DNA from: Falsiroseomonas sp050563535
Lineage (GTDB): Bacteria; Pseudomonadota; Alphaproteobacteria; Acetobacterales; Acetobacteraceae
Direction of reading: 5' to 3'
Length of the DNA stretch: 64,000 nt
Assembly (NCBI RefSeq): GCF_050563535.1
Contig: NZ_JBNXUO010000019.1
Span: 29,543 to 93,542 of the forward strand
The position numbers were made by a program, and so were the translations under genes. The notes under the pieces were generated by a model. The model saw nothing but the letters and a program-made list of their open reading frames with translations. It was not told where the DNA came from and did no database searches. Shown here piece by piece: positions 31,929-42,042 of this stretch (position 1 is the first letter of the stretch; each line of letters starts with the position of its first letter).

Positions 31929-32858
31929 ATGCGGATGCTGGTGCTGGGGGCGGGGGCGCTCGGCGGCTATTTCGGCGGCCGGGCGCTGGAGCGGGGGATG
32001 GAGGTCGCCTTCCTCGTCCGGCCGCGCCGGGCCGCGCAGCTGGCGGCCGACGGGCTGGTGGTGGAAAGCCCGCTCGGCGACATCCGCCGCCCCGTCGCGA
32101 CGCTGGCCGAGGCCGGGCCCGGCTTCGATGTCGTGCTGCTGTCCTGCAAGGCCTATGACCTGGACGGCGCGATCGCCGCCATCCGCCCGGCGGTGGAGGC
32201 CGGCGCGCGCGTGCTGCCGGTGCTGAACGGCCTGGCCCACATGGAGGCGCTGAACGCCGCCTTCGGGCCCGACCGCGTCTGGGGCGGGCTTGCGAAATGC
32301 GCCGCCACGCTGACGCCGGCAGGCGTGGTGCGGCACCTGGGCGACTGGCGCTGGCTGACCTTCGGCGAGCAGGACGGGCGGATGGACGGGCGCGCCGCCG
32401 CCTTCGCCGCCGCGCTCGGCGCCTCGCCCGGGCTGGTGGCGGAAGCGGTGCCCGACATCGCGCGCCGCATGTGGGAGAAGCTGGTGCATCTGGGCACCGT
32501 CGCGGCCGGCACGGTGCTGCTGCGCGCGAGCGTGGGCGAGATCGTCCGCGCCGGCGGGCAGGGCTTCCTGCTGGCGCTGCTGGACCGCAACGCGGCGATC
32601 GCCGCGGCGCATGGGCACCCGATGACGGACGGGTTCATGGCGCAGTACCGCGCCCTGTTCTCGGATGCCTCCAGCACCTACACCGCATCCATGCTGCGGG
32701 ACCTGGAAGGCGGCGGGCGGACCGAGGCCGACCACATCCTGGGCTGGCTTGCCGATGCCGCGCGGCGGGCGGGCGTGGACCCGGCGCTGCACGACCTCGC
32801 GCATCTGCACGCCCGCGCGCATGACCAGCGCCGCGCCGCCGGAAGGCTGCCGTCGTGA
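31929..32858 (+). CDS. panE: 2-dehydropantoate 2-reductase family protein
   Basis: An NADPH-dependent ketopantoate reductase of the pantothenate pathway, or a close relative. The 309-residue protein has the N-terminal dinucleotide motif MLVLGAGALGGYFGG, LLSCKAYDLD, VLPVLNGLAH and the C-terminal catalytic lysine region MWEKLVHLGTVAA, followed by SSTYTASMLRDLEGGGRTE. Several PanE-like paralogues exist per genome in this group, so the substrate is not certain. GGGGGAG lies upstream of the ATG; the stop overlaps the next start (GTGA). Confidence 0.88.
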   Translation: MRMLVLGAGALGGYFGGRALERGMEVAFLVRPRRAAQLAADGLVVESPLGDIRRPVATLAEAGPGFDVVLLSCKAYDLDGAIAAIRPAVEAGARVLPVLNGLAHMEALNAAFGPDRVWGGLAKCAATLTPAGVVRHLGDWRWLTFGEQDGRMDGRAAAFAAALGASPGLVAEAVPDIARRMWEKLVHLGTVAAGTVLLRASVGEIVRAGGQGFLLALLDRNAAIAAAHGHPMTDGFMAQYRALFSDASSTYTASMLRDLEGGGRTEADHILGWLADAARRAGVDPALHDLAHLHARAHDQRRAAGRLPS

Positions 32859-33724
32859 CGGAACGCGTCACCCTCTCGGCCCGCGGCGTGACCGCGCAGG
32901 TGAAGGCGCTGGGGGCGGAGCTGTGCAGCCTGAAGGATGCGGGCGGGCGCGAATTCCTGTGGCAGGCGGGCCAGGCCTGGCCGCGCCACGCGCCGATCCT
33001 GTTCCCGGTGGTCGGGCGGCTGCACGACGACGCGCTGGACTTCGGCGGGCAGCACTACCCGATGGGCCAGCACGGCTTCGCGCGCGACCTGCCCTTCCGC
33101 CTGGTGGAGCAGCGGGCCGACAGCGCCCGCTTCCTGCTGGCCGACAGCGAGGCGACCTGGGGCGCCTATCCCTTCCCCTTCCGGCTGGAGGTCGCCTATG
33201 CGCTGCGGCGCAACACGGTCAGCATCGGCTGGAGGATCGACAACCCCGGCGAGACGCTGCTGCCCTGTTCGATCGGCGCGCATCCCGCCTTCCGCTGGCC
33301 GCTGCCCGGCGCCGGCAGCAAGCCCGCCCACCGCATCGAGTTCGAACAGGACGAGACGCGGCCGGTCTATCGCCCCGGCGCGGACGGGCTGCTCGACCCC
33401 ACCCCGCGCGAACTGCCGCTGAACGGCCGCAACCTCGGCCTGCGGGAGGAGCTGTTCGCCGAGGGCGCGCTGGTCCTCCTCGACCCCGCCAGCCGTCACC
33501 TGCGCTACTGCGCGCCGGGCGCGCCGGCGGTGGAGCTGGCCTGGCAGGGGATGGGGCAGCTCGGGCTCTGGATGAAGCCGGGCGGAGACTTCCTCTGCAT
33601 CGAGCCCTGGGCGGGACATGCCGACATCCAGGGCTACCGGGTGGAGGCCTGGCACAAGCCGGGGATGCTGATGATCGGCCCGGGCGAGAGCCGGCATTTC
33701 GCGCACCGCATCACGCTGGACTGA
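32855..33724 (+). CDS. Aldose 1-epimerase family protein
   Basis: A 289-residue galactose-mutarotase-fold protein of the LACX/YeaD-like group. Visible blocks are LQAGAEL-like AELCSLKDAGGREFLWQ, PILFPVVGRL, MGQHGFARDLPF, a catalytic-type His in SIGAHPAFRWPL and CIEPWAGHAD near the C-terminus. It probably acts on hexoses or hexose phosphates; the substrate is unknown. The GTG start overlaps the panE stop by four bases. Confidence 0.9.
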   Translation: MTERVTLSARGVTAQVKALGAELCSLKDAGGREFLWQAGQAWPRHAPILFPVVGRLHDDALDFGGQHYPMGQHGFARDLPFRLVEQRADSARFLLADSEATWGAYPFPFRLEVAYALRRNTVSIGWRIDNPGETLLPCSIGAHPAFRWPLPGAGSKPAHRIEFEQDETRPVYRPGADGLLDPTPRELPLNGRNLGLREELFAEGALVLLDPASRHLRYCAPGAPAVELAWQGMGQLGLWMKPGGDFLCIEPWAGHADIQGYRVEAWHKPGMLMIGPGESRHFAHRITLD

Positions 33725-33837
33725 ACGGCGGCGGCCGTGGCGGGGCGGACGGCGGGCCGTGGAACATCGCTTGTGCGGGGGGCGCGGGGCGGCCATGTTG
33801 ACGGCCGTTTGATCGCATCTCTCCGGGATTCGCGCCG

Positions 33838-34308
33838 ATGCGCCGCCTTCTGAGCCTTGCCCTGCCGGCCGTCCTGCTCGCCGCGCCGGCCTCCGCCCAG
33901 CACTGGAACGACTCCGGCCCCGGGCGGGACCTGCTGAGCTCCACCATCACCGAGTTCGACAGCTTCCGCCAGCGCGCGCCGCAGCAGCCCGGCTTCGCCG
34001 CGCCCGGTGCCGCGCCGCAGCAGCAGGCGCGCGCGCCGATCCCGATCCTGGACTGGGTGCCGCCGCCGCCCGCGGCCGCAGCCCCCGCGCCGCGCCGCAG
34101 CGCCCCGCGGCGGGTCAGCCGCCCGCGCGCGCCGGACCCGGTGATGCGCGACCCCGCGCCGCTTCCGGCCGCGGCGCCCGTGTCCTCCGGCGGTGGCGAC
34201 TGGGAAAGGTCGCTGTCCGAGCGCGAGCGGGAGCTGGACCGGCTGCGCCGCATCCTCGAGGAGGACCGGCTGCGCTACCAGCAGGCACGCCAGCCGCAGC
34301 TGCGCTGA
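33838..34308 (+). CDS. Small secreted protein with a C-terminal coiled coil, function unknown
   Basis: A 156-residue product with a clear signal peptide (MRRLLSLALPAVLLAAPASA, cleavage before QHW). A Pro/Ala/Arg-rich middle follows, and the last 40 residues (ERELDRLRRILEEDRLRYQQ) form a charged amphipathic helix. I do not recognise a family. It ends beside a block of strong hairpins. The open frame, signal peptide and codon usage make it a credible gene. Confidence 0.7.
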   Translation: MRRLLSLALPAVLLAAPASAQHWNDSGPGRDLLSSTITEFDSFRQRAPQQPGFAAPGAAPQQQARAPIPILDWVPPPPAAAAPAPRRSAPRRVSRPRAPDPVMRDPAPLPAAAPVSSGGGDWERSLSERERELDRLRRILEEDRLRYQQARQPQLR

Positions 34309-34353
34309 GCGGGGCGCGGCGGGGGGGGCGCCGTCCCTCCCGGACCCTCCCTG

Positions 34354-34504
34354 CCAAGGGGCAGCGGCCCCTTGGAACCCATGAGTATCCAACGCCGAAG
34401 GGGGAGGGGGCTTCGGCCCCCTCCCCCTTCGGCGTTTAGGTCCCGAGGTCCAGGAGGCCGCTGCCTCCTGGCGGGTGGGGTCCGGGGAGGGCAGCGCCCT
34501 CCCC
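34354..34504. repeat. Block of four hairpins (REP/BIME-like) with a 21-bp UUCG stem-loop
   Basis: Perfect stems lie in tandem: 34354-34362/34367-34375 (9 bp), 34391-34411/34416-34436 (21 bp with a TTCG tetraloop closed by C-G), 34450-34458/34463-34471 (9 bp) and 34484-34492/34496-34504 (9 bp). They sit between convergent genes, so a two-way terminator is likely. The multiplicity and mirrored G/C tracts resemble interspersed REP/BIME elements. Confidence 0.75.
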
Positions 34505-34524
34505 GCACGCGCCCCGAGCCCCGG

Positions 34525-35172
<648 letters not shown>

Positions 35173-35186
35173 GTCGCGTCTCCTCC

Positions 35187-35924
35187 TTACCGCGGCAGGT
35201 GGTCGGGGCCGGCGGCGGGTGCGGGGTGCTTCTGCACCGTCCGCTGCTCGATCCGCTTCTCGAAGCCGGCGGGCAGGGCGATCATCCGCTTCACGAAGAT
35301 GCCCGGCGTGTGGATGTCGTCGGCGTCGATCTCGCCGGGGCGGACCAGGTGCTCCACCTGCGCCACGGTCACGCGCGCGGCGGTGGCCATGATGGGGTTG
35401 AAGTTCCGCGCCGTCTTCCGGTAGCGCAGGTTCCCCTCGTGGTCGCCCATATAGGCGTGGATGACGGCGAGGTCCGCGAAAAGCCCGCGTTCCATCACGT
35501 AGTGCTCGCCGTCGAATTCCCGCGTCTCCTTCCCCTCCGCCACCGCGGTGCCGTAGCCGGTCTTGGTGAAGAAGGCGGGTACGCCCGCGCCGCCCGCGCG
35601 GATGCGCTCGGCCAGCGTGCCCTGCGGGTTGAACTCGATCTCCAGCTCCCCGGCGAGGAATTGCTTCGCGAAGGTCGCGTTCTCGCCCACGTAGGAGCTG
35701 ATCATCTTCCGGATCTGCCGCGTCTCCAGCAGCATCCCGAGGCCCACGCCGTCGATCCCCGCATTGTTGGAGATGACGGTGAGGTCCTTCACGCCGCTCT
35801 CGCGGATCGCCTCGATCAGCACGGAGGGAATGCCGCAGAGGCCGAAGCCGCCGGACATGACCGTCATGCCGTCCTTGAGCAGGCCGGCGAGTGCGGCCTT
35901 CGCATCCGGGTGGATCTTGCGCAT
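35187..35924 (-). CDS. scoA: 3-oxoacid CoA-transferase subunit A
   Basis: Partner of scoB in ketone-body or short-chain acid activation. The 245-residue protein has the CoA-binding glycine motif MSGGFGLCGIP, SNNAGIDGVGLG and the C-terminal TAARVTVAQVEHLV with PGEIDADDIHTPGIFV. The order scoA-scoB on one transcript is standard. A tRNA gene lies upstream on the other strand. Confidence 0.95.
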   Translation of the reverse strand: MRKIHPDAKAALAGLLKDGMTVMSGGFGLCGIPSVLIEAIRESGVKDLTVISNNAGIDGVGLGMLLETRQIRKMISSYVGENATFAKQFLAGELEIEFNPQGTLAERIRAGGAGVPAFFTKTGYGTAVAEGKETREFDGEHYVMERGLFADLAVIHAYMGDHEGNLRYRKTARNFNPIMATAARVTVAQVEHLVRPGEIDADDIHTPGIFVKRMIALPAGFEKRIEQRTVQKHPAPAAGPDHLPR

Positions 35925-36062
35925 GGCGCGCCGCCGCTCCTGTGGATCGAGGGGGTGGGATCGGGCGGCAAACTACTGGCGCGGAGAAGCATGCGAAAGA
36001 GGGGCGGGGCGGTCTTGCGCGTCCCGCGCGCGGGGGTTATACGGCCGGCCTCCCAAGACTGC

Positions 36063-36138
<76 letters not shown>

Positions 36139-36143
36139 GTTCG

Positions 36144-36175
36144 AAGGGCGTCCGCCGCAAGGCGGGCGCCCTTTT
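36144..36175 (+). terminator. Rho-independent terminator of tRNA-Ala
   Basis: AAGGGCGTCCGCC (36144-36156) pairs with GGCGGGCGCCCTT (36161-36173) around a GCAA tetraloop, with one G-T pair, followed by TTTT to 36175. It lies directly after the tRNA CCA end. Confidence 0.85.
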
Positions 36176-36238
36176 CGCTTGCGGGCTTTCTTCGCCCGGC
36201 ATCGCCTGAAGGGGCGCCGGGCGGGCGGCGCCGCGGGG

Positions 36239-36601
36239 TCAGGTGACGCCCACCACCCGCCAGGCGGATTCGCGCCCGTCCGGGCCGCGCAGCGTCAGCA
36301 CCTCGCCGGGGCGGAGCCCGCCGCCGAGATGGCAGAGCCGATGCGACGGGACGTCCGGATCGGCCGAGAAGCGCAGCATCCAGCCATCCTCGTCATGCAG
36401 CACCTCGCCCGCCTGGGGCGGCGCATCGGACAGGTGCAGCGCCGTCGGCCAGGGGGCGGGGTCGTCCTGCCAGGCCTGGGCATCGGGCATGTTCCCGGGA
36501 TCGAGCGCGACCGAGAACTCGATCCTCTCGCCCTGCGCGCCGGGCGCGCCGGGTTCCCAGGCCCTCGCCAGGGTCACCTGCCTGAGCTGCGCCGCCGTCA
36601 C
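36239..36601 (-). CDS. Conserved-looking small protein, function unknown
   Basis: A 120-residue acidic, soluble protein without signal peptide, helix pairs or recognised motif; mixed beta-type sequence (RIEFSVALDP, WMLRFSADPD, GEVLTLRGPDG). The GTG start at 36601 is chosen because a strong AGGAGGAGG lies about nine bases upstream; an in-frame ATG eight codons earlier overlaps that site. It ends close to the tRNA terminator and is downstream of kup on the same strand only in the sense of position, being encoded 116 bp after kup's stop. Confidence 0.65.
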   Translation of the reverse strand: MTAAQLRQVTLARAWEPGAPGAQGERIEFSVALDPGNMPDAQAWQDDPAPWPTALHLSDAPPQAGEVLHDEDGWMLRFSADPDVPSHRLCHLGGGLRPGEVLTLRGPDGRESAWRVVGVT

Positions 36602-36717
36602 GCCCGCACACCCTCCTCCTGTCATCCCGCCGGGGCGCAACGCGACCCCCGCCCGGCGGTTCAGGCAGCATAGGTGCGTCCGGCCGCGCGGCGCAAAGCC
36701 GGGTTGGGCACGGCGGG

Positions 36718-38598
36718 TCAGATCGCGACGCGGACGCCCAGCTCGACCACGCGGTCGGACGGGATACGGAAGAATTCGGTGGCGGAGAGCGAGTTGCGGC
36801 TGAGCAGCGTGAACACCCATTGCCGCCAGCGCGACATCTTCGGCACGGCGGCCGCCACCACCGTCTCCCGCCCCAGGAAGTAGCTCGCCTGCATCGGCTC
36901 GAACGGGATGCCGAGGTCGCGGAGCGATTCCAGCTCGCGCGGGATGTGGGGGCTTTCCTGGAAACCGTAGCGCAGGATGATGCGGTGGATGTCGGGGGCG
37001 AGTTCCGTCACCTCGCGCCGCTGCTCCCTCGCCACGCGGGGGATGTCCTCGTTGACGACGGTGACGAACATGACGCGCTGGTGCAGCACCTTGTTGTGCT
37101 TCAGGTTGTGCAGCAGCGCGCCGGGCACGAAATCCGCCTGGCCGGTCATGAAGACCGCGATGCCGGGCACCCGCGTCGTGCGGCTCTGCGGCAGGCGGGC
37201 GAGGAAGGACTTCAGCGGCAGGCTGTCCTGCCGGAAGCGGGCGAACAGCAGTTCCCGCCCCTGCTTCCAGGTCAGCATCAGCATGAAGGTGAGGATGCCG
37301 AGCAGCAGCGGCACGTAGCCGCCTTCGGGGATCTTGAGCGCGGTCGAGGCGAAATAGGCGATGTCGAGCAGCAGCAGCGGCACGAAGACGCCGAGCGCGA
37401 GCGGCAGCGACCAGCCGAACTGCCGGTGGAAGACGACGAGCGCGAGGACGGAAGTGCAGAGAAAGGTGCCCGTCACCGCCAGCCCGTAGGCGCCCGCCAG
37501 GCTGTCGCTGTTCTTGAATTCCAGCACCAGGATCACGACGCCGATCAGCAGCATCATGTTGACCTGCGGCATGTAGATCTGGCCCTGCTCCGTCTCGCTC
37601 GTGTGGACCACCTGCAGCCGCGGCAGGAAGCCGAGCTGGACGCATTGCCGCGCGATGGAGAAGGCGCCGGAGATCATCGCCTGGCTCGCGATGATGGTGG
37701 CCGCCGTCGCCAGCACCACCAGCGGCAGGCGGAACCATTCGGGCGCGAGGAAGAAGAAGGGATTCTCCAGCGCCGCCGGGTCGGCCAGCAGCAGCGCCCC
37801 CTGGCCGAAATAGTTGAGCGCGAGCGCCGGCAGCACGAAGCTGACCCAGGCCAGCTGGATCGGCCGGCGGCCGAAATGCCCCATATCGGCATAGAGCGCC
37901 TCCGCCCCCGTCACCGCGAGCACGACGGAGCCGAAGGCGATGAAGGCGGCGAGCCTGTAATGCGCGCAGAAGGCGATGGCGTGGTGGGGGGAGAGCGCGA
38001 CCAGCACGCCGGGCTCCCGCACCACCTCGATCAGGCCGAGCAGGCCGATGGTGGCGAACCACAGCGCGCAGATCGGCCCGAAGACGCGCCCCATGCTCTC
38101 CGTGCCCTTCCACTGCACGAGGAACAGCGCGAGCAGGATGCCGAGCGCGATGGGGATCACCGCCTCCTCGAAATGCGGGGAGATGACCTTGAGGCCCTCC
38201 ACCGCCGAGAGGACGGAGATGGCCGGGGTGATGATGCCGTCGCCGAAGAACAGGCTGGCGCCCGCGATGCCGACCAGCGCCACCACCCAGCGCCCCCGCG
38301 CCGAGCGCACGTTGCGTTGGGCCAGTGCCATCAGCGCCAGGATGCCGCCTTCGCCGCGGTTGTCGGCACGCAGCACGAAGGTGACGTATTTCACCGTGAC
38401 GGTGAGGACGAGGGACCAGAAGATCAGGCTCAGCAGGCCCAGGATCTCCCAGCGTTCGACGCCGTCGGCCGAGAAATGCAGCAGCGCCGCCCGCATGGCG
38501 TAGAGCGGGCTGGTGCCGATGTCGCCGTAGACGACGCCGAGCACGGCGAGGAGGGCGGCCGCGGTGATCGGGCGGTCGGCCGCAGGGGGGTGGCTCAA
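36718..38598 (-). CDS. kup: Low-affinity potassium uptake protein Kup
   Basis: Proton-coupled potassium importer of the inner membrane, 626 residues with about twelve helices and a soluble C-terminal domain. The family motif VVYGDIGTSPLYAMR is near the N-terminus, followed by ADNRGEGGILALMALAQ and GDGIITPAISVLSAVEGL. The start appears to be TTG at 38598 with GGAG eleven bases upstream, because the next ATG would remove part of the conserved first helix. Confidence 0.95.
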   Translation of the reverse strand: MSHPPAADRPITAAALLAVLGVVYGDIGTSPLYAMRAALLHFSADGVERWEILGLLSLIFWSLVLTVTVKYVTFVLRADNRGEGGILALMALAQRNVRSARGRWVVALVGIAGASLFFGDGIITPAISVLSAVEGLKVISPHFEEAVIPIALGILLALFLVQWKGTESMGRVFGPICALWFATIGLLGLIEVVREPGVLVALSPHHAIAFCAHYRLAAFIAFGSVVLAVTGAEALYADMGHFGRRPIQLAWVSFVLPALALNYFGQGALLLADPAALENPFFFLAPEWFRLPLVVLATAATIIASQAMISGAFSIARQCVQLGFLPRLQVVHTSETEQGQIYMPQVNMMLLIGVVILVLEFKNSDSLAGAYGLAVTGTFLCTSVLALVVFHRQFGWSLPLALGVFVPLLLLDIAYFASTALKIPEGGYVPLLLGILTFMLMLTWKQGRELLFARFRQDSLPLKSFLARLPQSRTTRVPGIAVFMTGQADFVPGALLHNLKHNKVLHQRVMFVTVVNEDIPRVAREQRREVTELAPDIHRIILRYGFQESPHIPRELESLRDLGIPFEPMQASYFLGRETVVAAAVPKMSRWRQWVFTLLSRNSLSATEFFRIPSDRVVELGVRVAI

Positions 38599-38725
38599 GG
38601 ATGCGCTCCGGCAGCGGAACGCCGATACGCATAGGGCGGCAGGCGGTTGCAGCGCAAGCGGAGGCCTGCGTGCGTGAGGGCCGCCTCCGGCGCCCGTCCG
38701 CGGGCGCCGGGGCGGGGCGGGGCCG

Positions 38726-39514
38726 TCAGTGCCCGCGGAGGATCTGCGACAGGAACAGCTTCAGGCGGTCGGTCCGCGGGTTGCTGAACAGCGACTCCGG
38801 CTCCCCGCTCTCCACGATCTCGCCCTGGTCCATGAAGACCACGCGGTCGGCGACCTGGCGGGCGAAGCCCATTTCGTGCGTCACGCAGATCATCGTCATG
38901 CCGGTGCCGGCCAGCATCACCATGGTGTCCAGCACTTCCTTGATCATCTCGGGGTCGAGCGCGCTGGTCGGCTCGTCGAACAGCATGATCTTCGGCTTCA
39001 TGCAGAGCGCGCGGGCGATGGCGACACGCTGCTGCTGCCCGCCCGAGAGCTGGCCCGGATACTTCTTCGCCTGTTCCGGGATGCGCACCCGGGTCAGGTA
39101 CTCCATCGCCAGCTCCTCCGCCTCGCGCTTCGGCATGCGGCGCACCCAGATGGGCGCGAGCGTGCAGTTCTCGAGGATGGTGAGGTGGGGGAACAGGTTG
39201 AAGCTCTGGAACACCATGCCGACCTCGCGGCGGATGGCGTCGAGCGAGCGGAGGTCGTCCGACAGCTCGATCCCGTCGACCGAGATGCGGCCCTCCTGGT
39301 GCTGTTCCAGGCGGTTGATGCAGCGGATCAGCGTGGACTTGCCGGAGCCCGAGGGGCCGCAGACCACCACCCGTTCGCCGGTGGCGACCTGGAGGTTCAC
39401 GTCGCGCAGGACGTGCAGCGCGCCGAACCACTTGTTGACGTTCTCCAGCACGATGGCCGGCGGCGCGTCGGTCCGCACCGCGGAGGCGACATGCGCCGTC
39501 ATGGTCTCACTCAT
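38726..39514 (-). CDS. aapP: General L-amino-acid ABC transporter ATP-binding protein
   Basis: ATPase of the AapJQMP/BztABCD importer. The 262-residue protein has Walker A GPSGSGKST, Q-loop FQSFNLFPHLT, signature LSGGQQQRV, Walker B IMLFDEPTSALDPEM and the switch His in THEMGFARQVADRV. Last gene of the operon, 48 bp after aapM. Confidence 0.95.
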   Translation of the reverse strand: MSETMTAHVASAVRTDAPPAIVLENVNKWFGALHVLRDVNLQVATGERVVVCGPSGSGKSTLIRCINRLEQHQEGRISVDGIELSDDLRSLDAIRREVGMVFQSFNLFPHLTILENCTLAPIWVRRMPKREAEELAMEYLTRVRIPEQAKKYPGQLSGGQQQRVAIARALCMKPKIMLFDEPTSALDPEMIKEVLDTMVMLAGTGMTMICVTHEMGFARQVADRVVFMDQGEIVESGEPESLFSNPRTDRLKLFLSQILRGH

Positions 39515-39562
39515 TCGAAGTCCCCCTGTCTCCCGGCGAGCGCGCGAACGATCCCACGGCGG

Positions 39563-40705
39563 TTACCTCCGCCTGTGCCTGTTCAGGTCGCGCTCCAGAT
39601 CCTGGCTGTACTTGCTCATGGCGAAGCAGAACACGAGGTAGATGACGCCGACGGTGACGTAGACCTCGACGCCGAAGCCCTGCCATGCGGGCTCCACGAT
39701 CGCGGTCTTGCCGGCCGTCAGCAGGTCGAAGATGCCGATGATCAGCACCAGCGACGTGTCCTTGAAGAAGCCGATGAAGGTGTTGACCAGCGGCGGGATC
39801 ACCAGCCGCAGCGCCTGCGGCAGGATGATGAGCCCGGTCTTCTGCCAGTAGGACAGGCCGAGCGCCTCGGCCGCCTCGTACTGGCCGCGCGGCAGCGCCT
39901 GCAGGCCGGCGCGCACCACCTCCGCCAGGTAGGCGGCGGCGAACAGCGTGATGGCCACCTGCGCGCGCAGCAGCTTGTCGATGTTCATGCCTTCCGGCAG
40001 GAACAGGGGGAACATCACGCTGGCCATGAACAGCAGGCTGATCAGCGGCACGCCGCGGATCAGTTCCACGTAGAGCACGCAGAGCACCTTGATCGCCGGC
40101 AGCCGCGACCGGCGGCCGAGCGCGACGAGGATGGCCAGCGGGAAGGCGAAGGCGAGGCCGAAGGTGGACAGGATCAGCGTGATGGGCAGCCCGCCCCAGC
40201 GTTCCTGCGGCACGAAGGAAAGGCCGAACACCCCGCCCCACATCAGCACGCCGATCAGCGTCAGCGTCGCCGCCCAGATCGGGATGAGCCGCCAGTTCCA
40301 GAAGCGCCGCATGGCCGAGATGACGTAGAGCGCGACGAACAGCAGGCAGACCAGCGCCGGGCGCCAGTGTTCCTCGTACGGGTAGGTGCCGAACAGGATG
40401 AAGCGGTGCTTTTCCGTGATCACCGCCCAGCAGGCGCCGACGCCCTTGATGTCGCGGCAGGCCTGGGTCTGCGGCTGGTTGCCCTGGAAGGGGACCGACC
40501 AGATGGCGTTGACGAAGGCCCAGTCGATGAAGCCCAGCGTCCAGCGCACGATCAGGTAGCCCAGCGCCAGCGTCACGGCCGTCGACAGCCAGGAGGAGAA
40601 CAGGTTCTGCCTCGCCCAGGCGACCGCCCCGGTGGTGGCCACCGGGGCCTTGCGGGGCGCCGCCTCCGGCGATCCGGCGGCGGCGTTCAGCGTGATCTCG
40701 CTCAT
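39563..40705 (-). CDS. aapM: General L-amino-acid ABC transporter permease AapM
   Basis: Inner-membrane permease (380 residues, about eight helices) of the broad amino-acid importer. The HisM-type permease loop ELIRGVPLISLLF and the ATPase-contact segment EAAEALGLSYWQKTGLIILPQALRL are visible. It begins four bases after the aapQ stop, consistent with coupled translation and a heterodimer. Confidence 0.94.
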   Translation of the reverse strand: MSEITLNAAAGSPEAAPRKAPVATTGAVAWARQNLFSSWLSTAVTLALGYLIVRWTLGFIDWAFVNAIWSVPFQGNQPQTQACRDIKGVGACWAVITEKHRFILFGTYPYEEHWRPALVCLLFVALYVISAMRRFWNWRLIPIWAATLTLIGVLMWGGVFGLSFVPQERWGGLPITLILSTFGLAFAFPLAILVALGRRSRLPAIKVLCVLYVELIRGVPLISLLFMASVMFPLFLPEGMNIDKLLRAQVAITLFAAAYLAEVVRAGLQALPRGQYEAAEALGLSYWQKTGLIILPQALRLVIPPLVNTFIGFFKDTSLVLIIGIFDLLTAGKTAIVEPAWQGFGVEVYVTVGVIYLVFCFAMSKYSQDLERDLNRHRRR

Positions 40706-40709
40706 CGTC

Positions 40710-41915
40710 TCAGCGCTCCACCAAGGCGATACGCGCGTTGTACCAGTTCATGAACAGCGAGATCGACAGGCTGATCGTCAGGTAGACCAGCATGATGATT
40801 GCGATGCCCTCGATCGCCTGGCCGGTCTGGTTCAGCGTCGTGTTGGCGATGCTGACGATGTCCTGGTAGCCGATCGCGACCGCGAGCGAGCTGTTCTTGG
40901 TCAGGTTCAGGTACTGCGAGGTCATCGGCGGCACGATCACGCGCAGCGCCTGGGGCAGCACGATCTTGCGCAGGATCTCGCCGCGCTTGAGGCCGAGCGC
41001 CTGCGCCGCCTCCCACTGGCCCTGGTTCACCGCCAGGATGCCGGCGCGCACGATCTCCGCGATGAAGCCCGCGGTGTAGGTGACGAGGCCGATCAGCAGC
41101 GCGAAGTATTCCGGGCTGACGGTGACGCCGCCGCGGAAGTTGAAGCCGCGCAGCGCCGGGATGTCCGGCGTGAAGGGCGCGCCGAAGGCCGCCCAGACCG
41201 CAAGCGGAAGGCCGATGATGAGCGCGATCGCCGCCGGCCAGACCTTGCGCGGCTGGCCGTCGGCATACTGCCTCGCCCGCATGACGCGCGCATAGAGAAA
41301 GGTCAGCACGATCCCGGCCACCATCGCGGCCAGCGACCACCAATGCGCCTCGGTCCATTCGATCCAGGGGAGCTTCATGCCGCGGTTGGAGAGGAACACG
41401 CCCTCCACCGGGTTGATCGCCTGGCGCGGCCCGGGCAGGCCCTGCAGGATCGTGTACCAGAACAGCAGTTGCAGCAGCAGCGGCAGGTCGCGGATGACCT
41501 CGACATAGACGCCCGCGATCTTCGACAGCAGCCAGTTGCCCGACAGCCGCGCGATGCCGACGGCGGTGCCCAGCAGCGTCGCCAGGATCACGCCCACCAC
41601 CGCCACCTTCAGCGTGTTCAGCACGCCGACGATCAGGGCGCGCAGGTAGGTGTCGGTCGGCTCGTAGGGGACCAGCGCCTCGCCGATCGGCAGCCCGGCT
41701 TCCCGCGTCAGGAAGCCGAAGCCCGTGGCGATGCGGCGGACTTCCAGGTTGTGGACGGTGTTGGACCAGAGCCACCACACCACCGTGCCGATCAGCCCGA
41801 CGACGATGACCTGCCAGACGATGCCGCGCAGCCTCTCATCCGACCAGGACAGGCGGATGGGGCGCTTCGGCGGGCCTGCGCTGGCCAGGCGCGGATCGGC
41901 GGTCGAACTGGACAT
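40710..41915 (-). CDS. aapQ: General L-amino-acid ABC transporter permease AapQ
   Basis: The other permease (401 residues, about eight helices). The helix EVIRDLPLLLQLLFW and the EAA loop EAAQALGLKRGEILRKIVLPQALRV are typical of this family. N-terminal extension to about residue 30 is cytoplasmic and basic. It lies 156 bp after aapJ, a gap that contains a short hairpin. Confidence 0.94.
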   Translation of the reverse strand: MSSSTADPRLASAGPPKRPIRLSWSDERLRGIVWQVIVVGLIGTVVWWLWSNTVHNLEVRRIATGFGFLTREAGLPIGEALVPYEPTDTYLRALIVGVLNTLKVAVVGVILATLLGTAVGIARLSGNWLLSKIAGVYVEVIRDLPLLLQLLFWYTILQGLPGPRQAINPVEGVFLSNRGMKLPWIEWTEAHWWSLAAMVAGIVLTFLYARVMRARQYADGQPRKVWPAAIALIIGLPLAVWAAFGAPFTPDIPALRGFNFRGGVTVSPEYFALLIGLVTYTAGFIAEIVRAGILAVNQGQWEAAQALGLKRGEILRKIVLPQALRVIVPPMTSQYLNLTKNSSLAVAIGYQDIVSIANTTLNQTGQAIEGIAIIMLVYLTISLSISLFMNWYNARIALVER

Positions 41916-42042
41916 CGGCTTCCCTGTCTTTCAGCACGCGGCCGGGACGGTTGGTTCCCCCCGGGATGCGGCAGGGCCCACCGGGCCCCGCCAGCCACGC
42001 CCCCGCCAGCGGCGAGCCTGCCGGGGCGGTCATGGCAAGGAC

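Noticed and set aside
36820..38634. A 604-codon plus-strand frame opposite kup
   Set aside because: His/Glu/Gln-rich antisense translation of hydrophobic helices; kup on the other strand is unmistakable.
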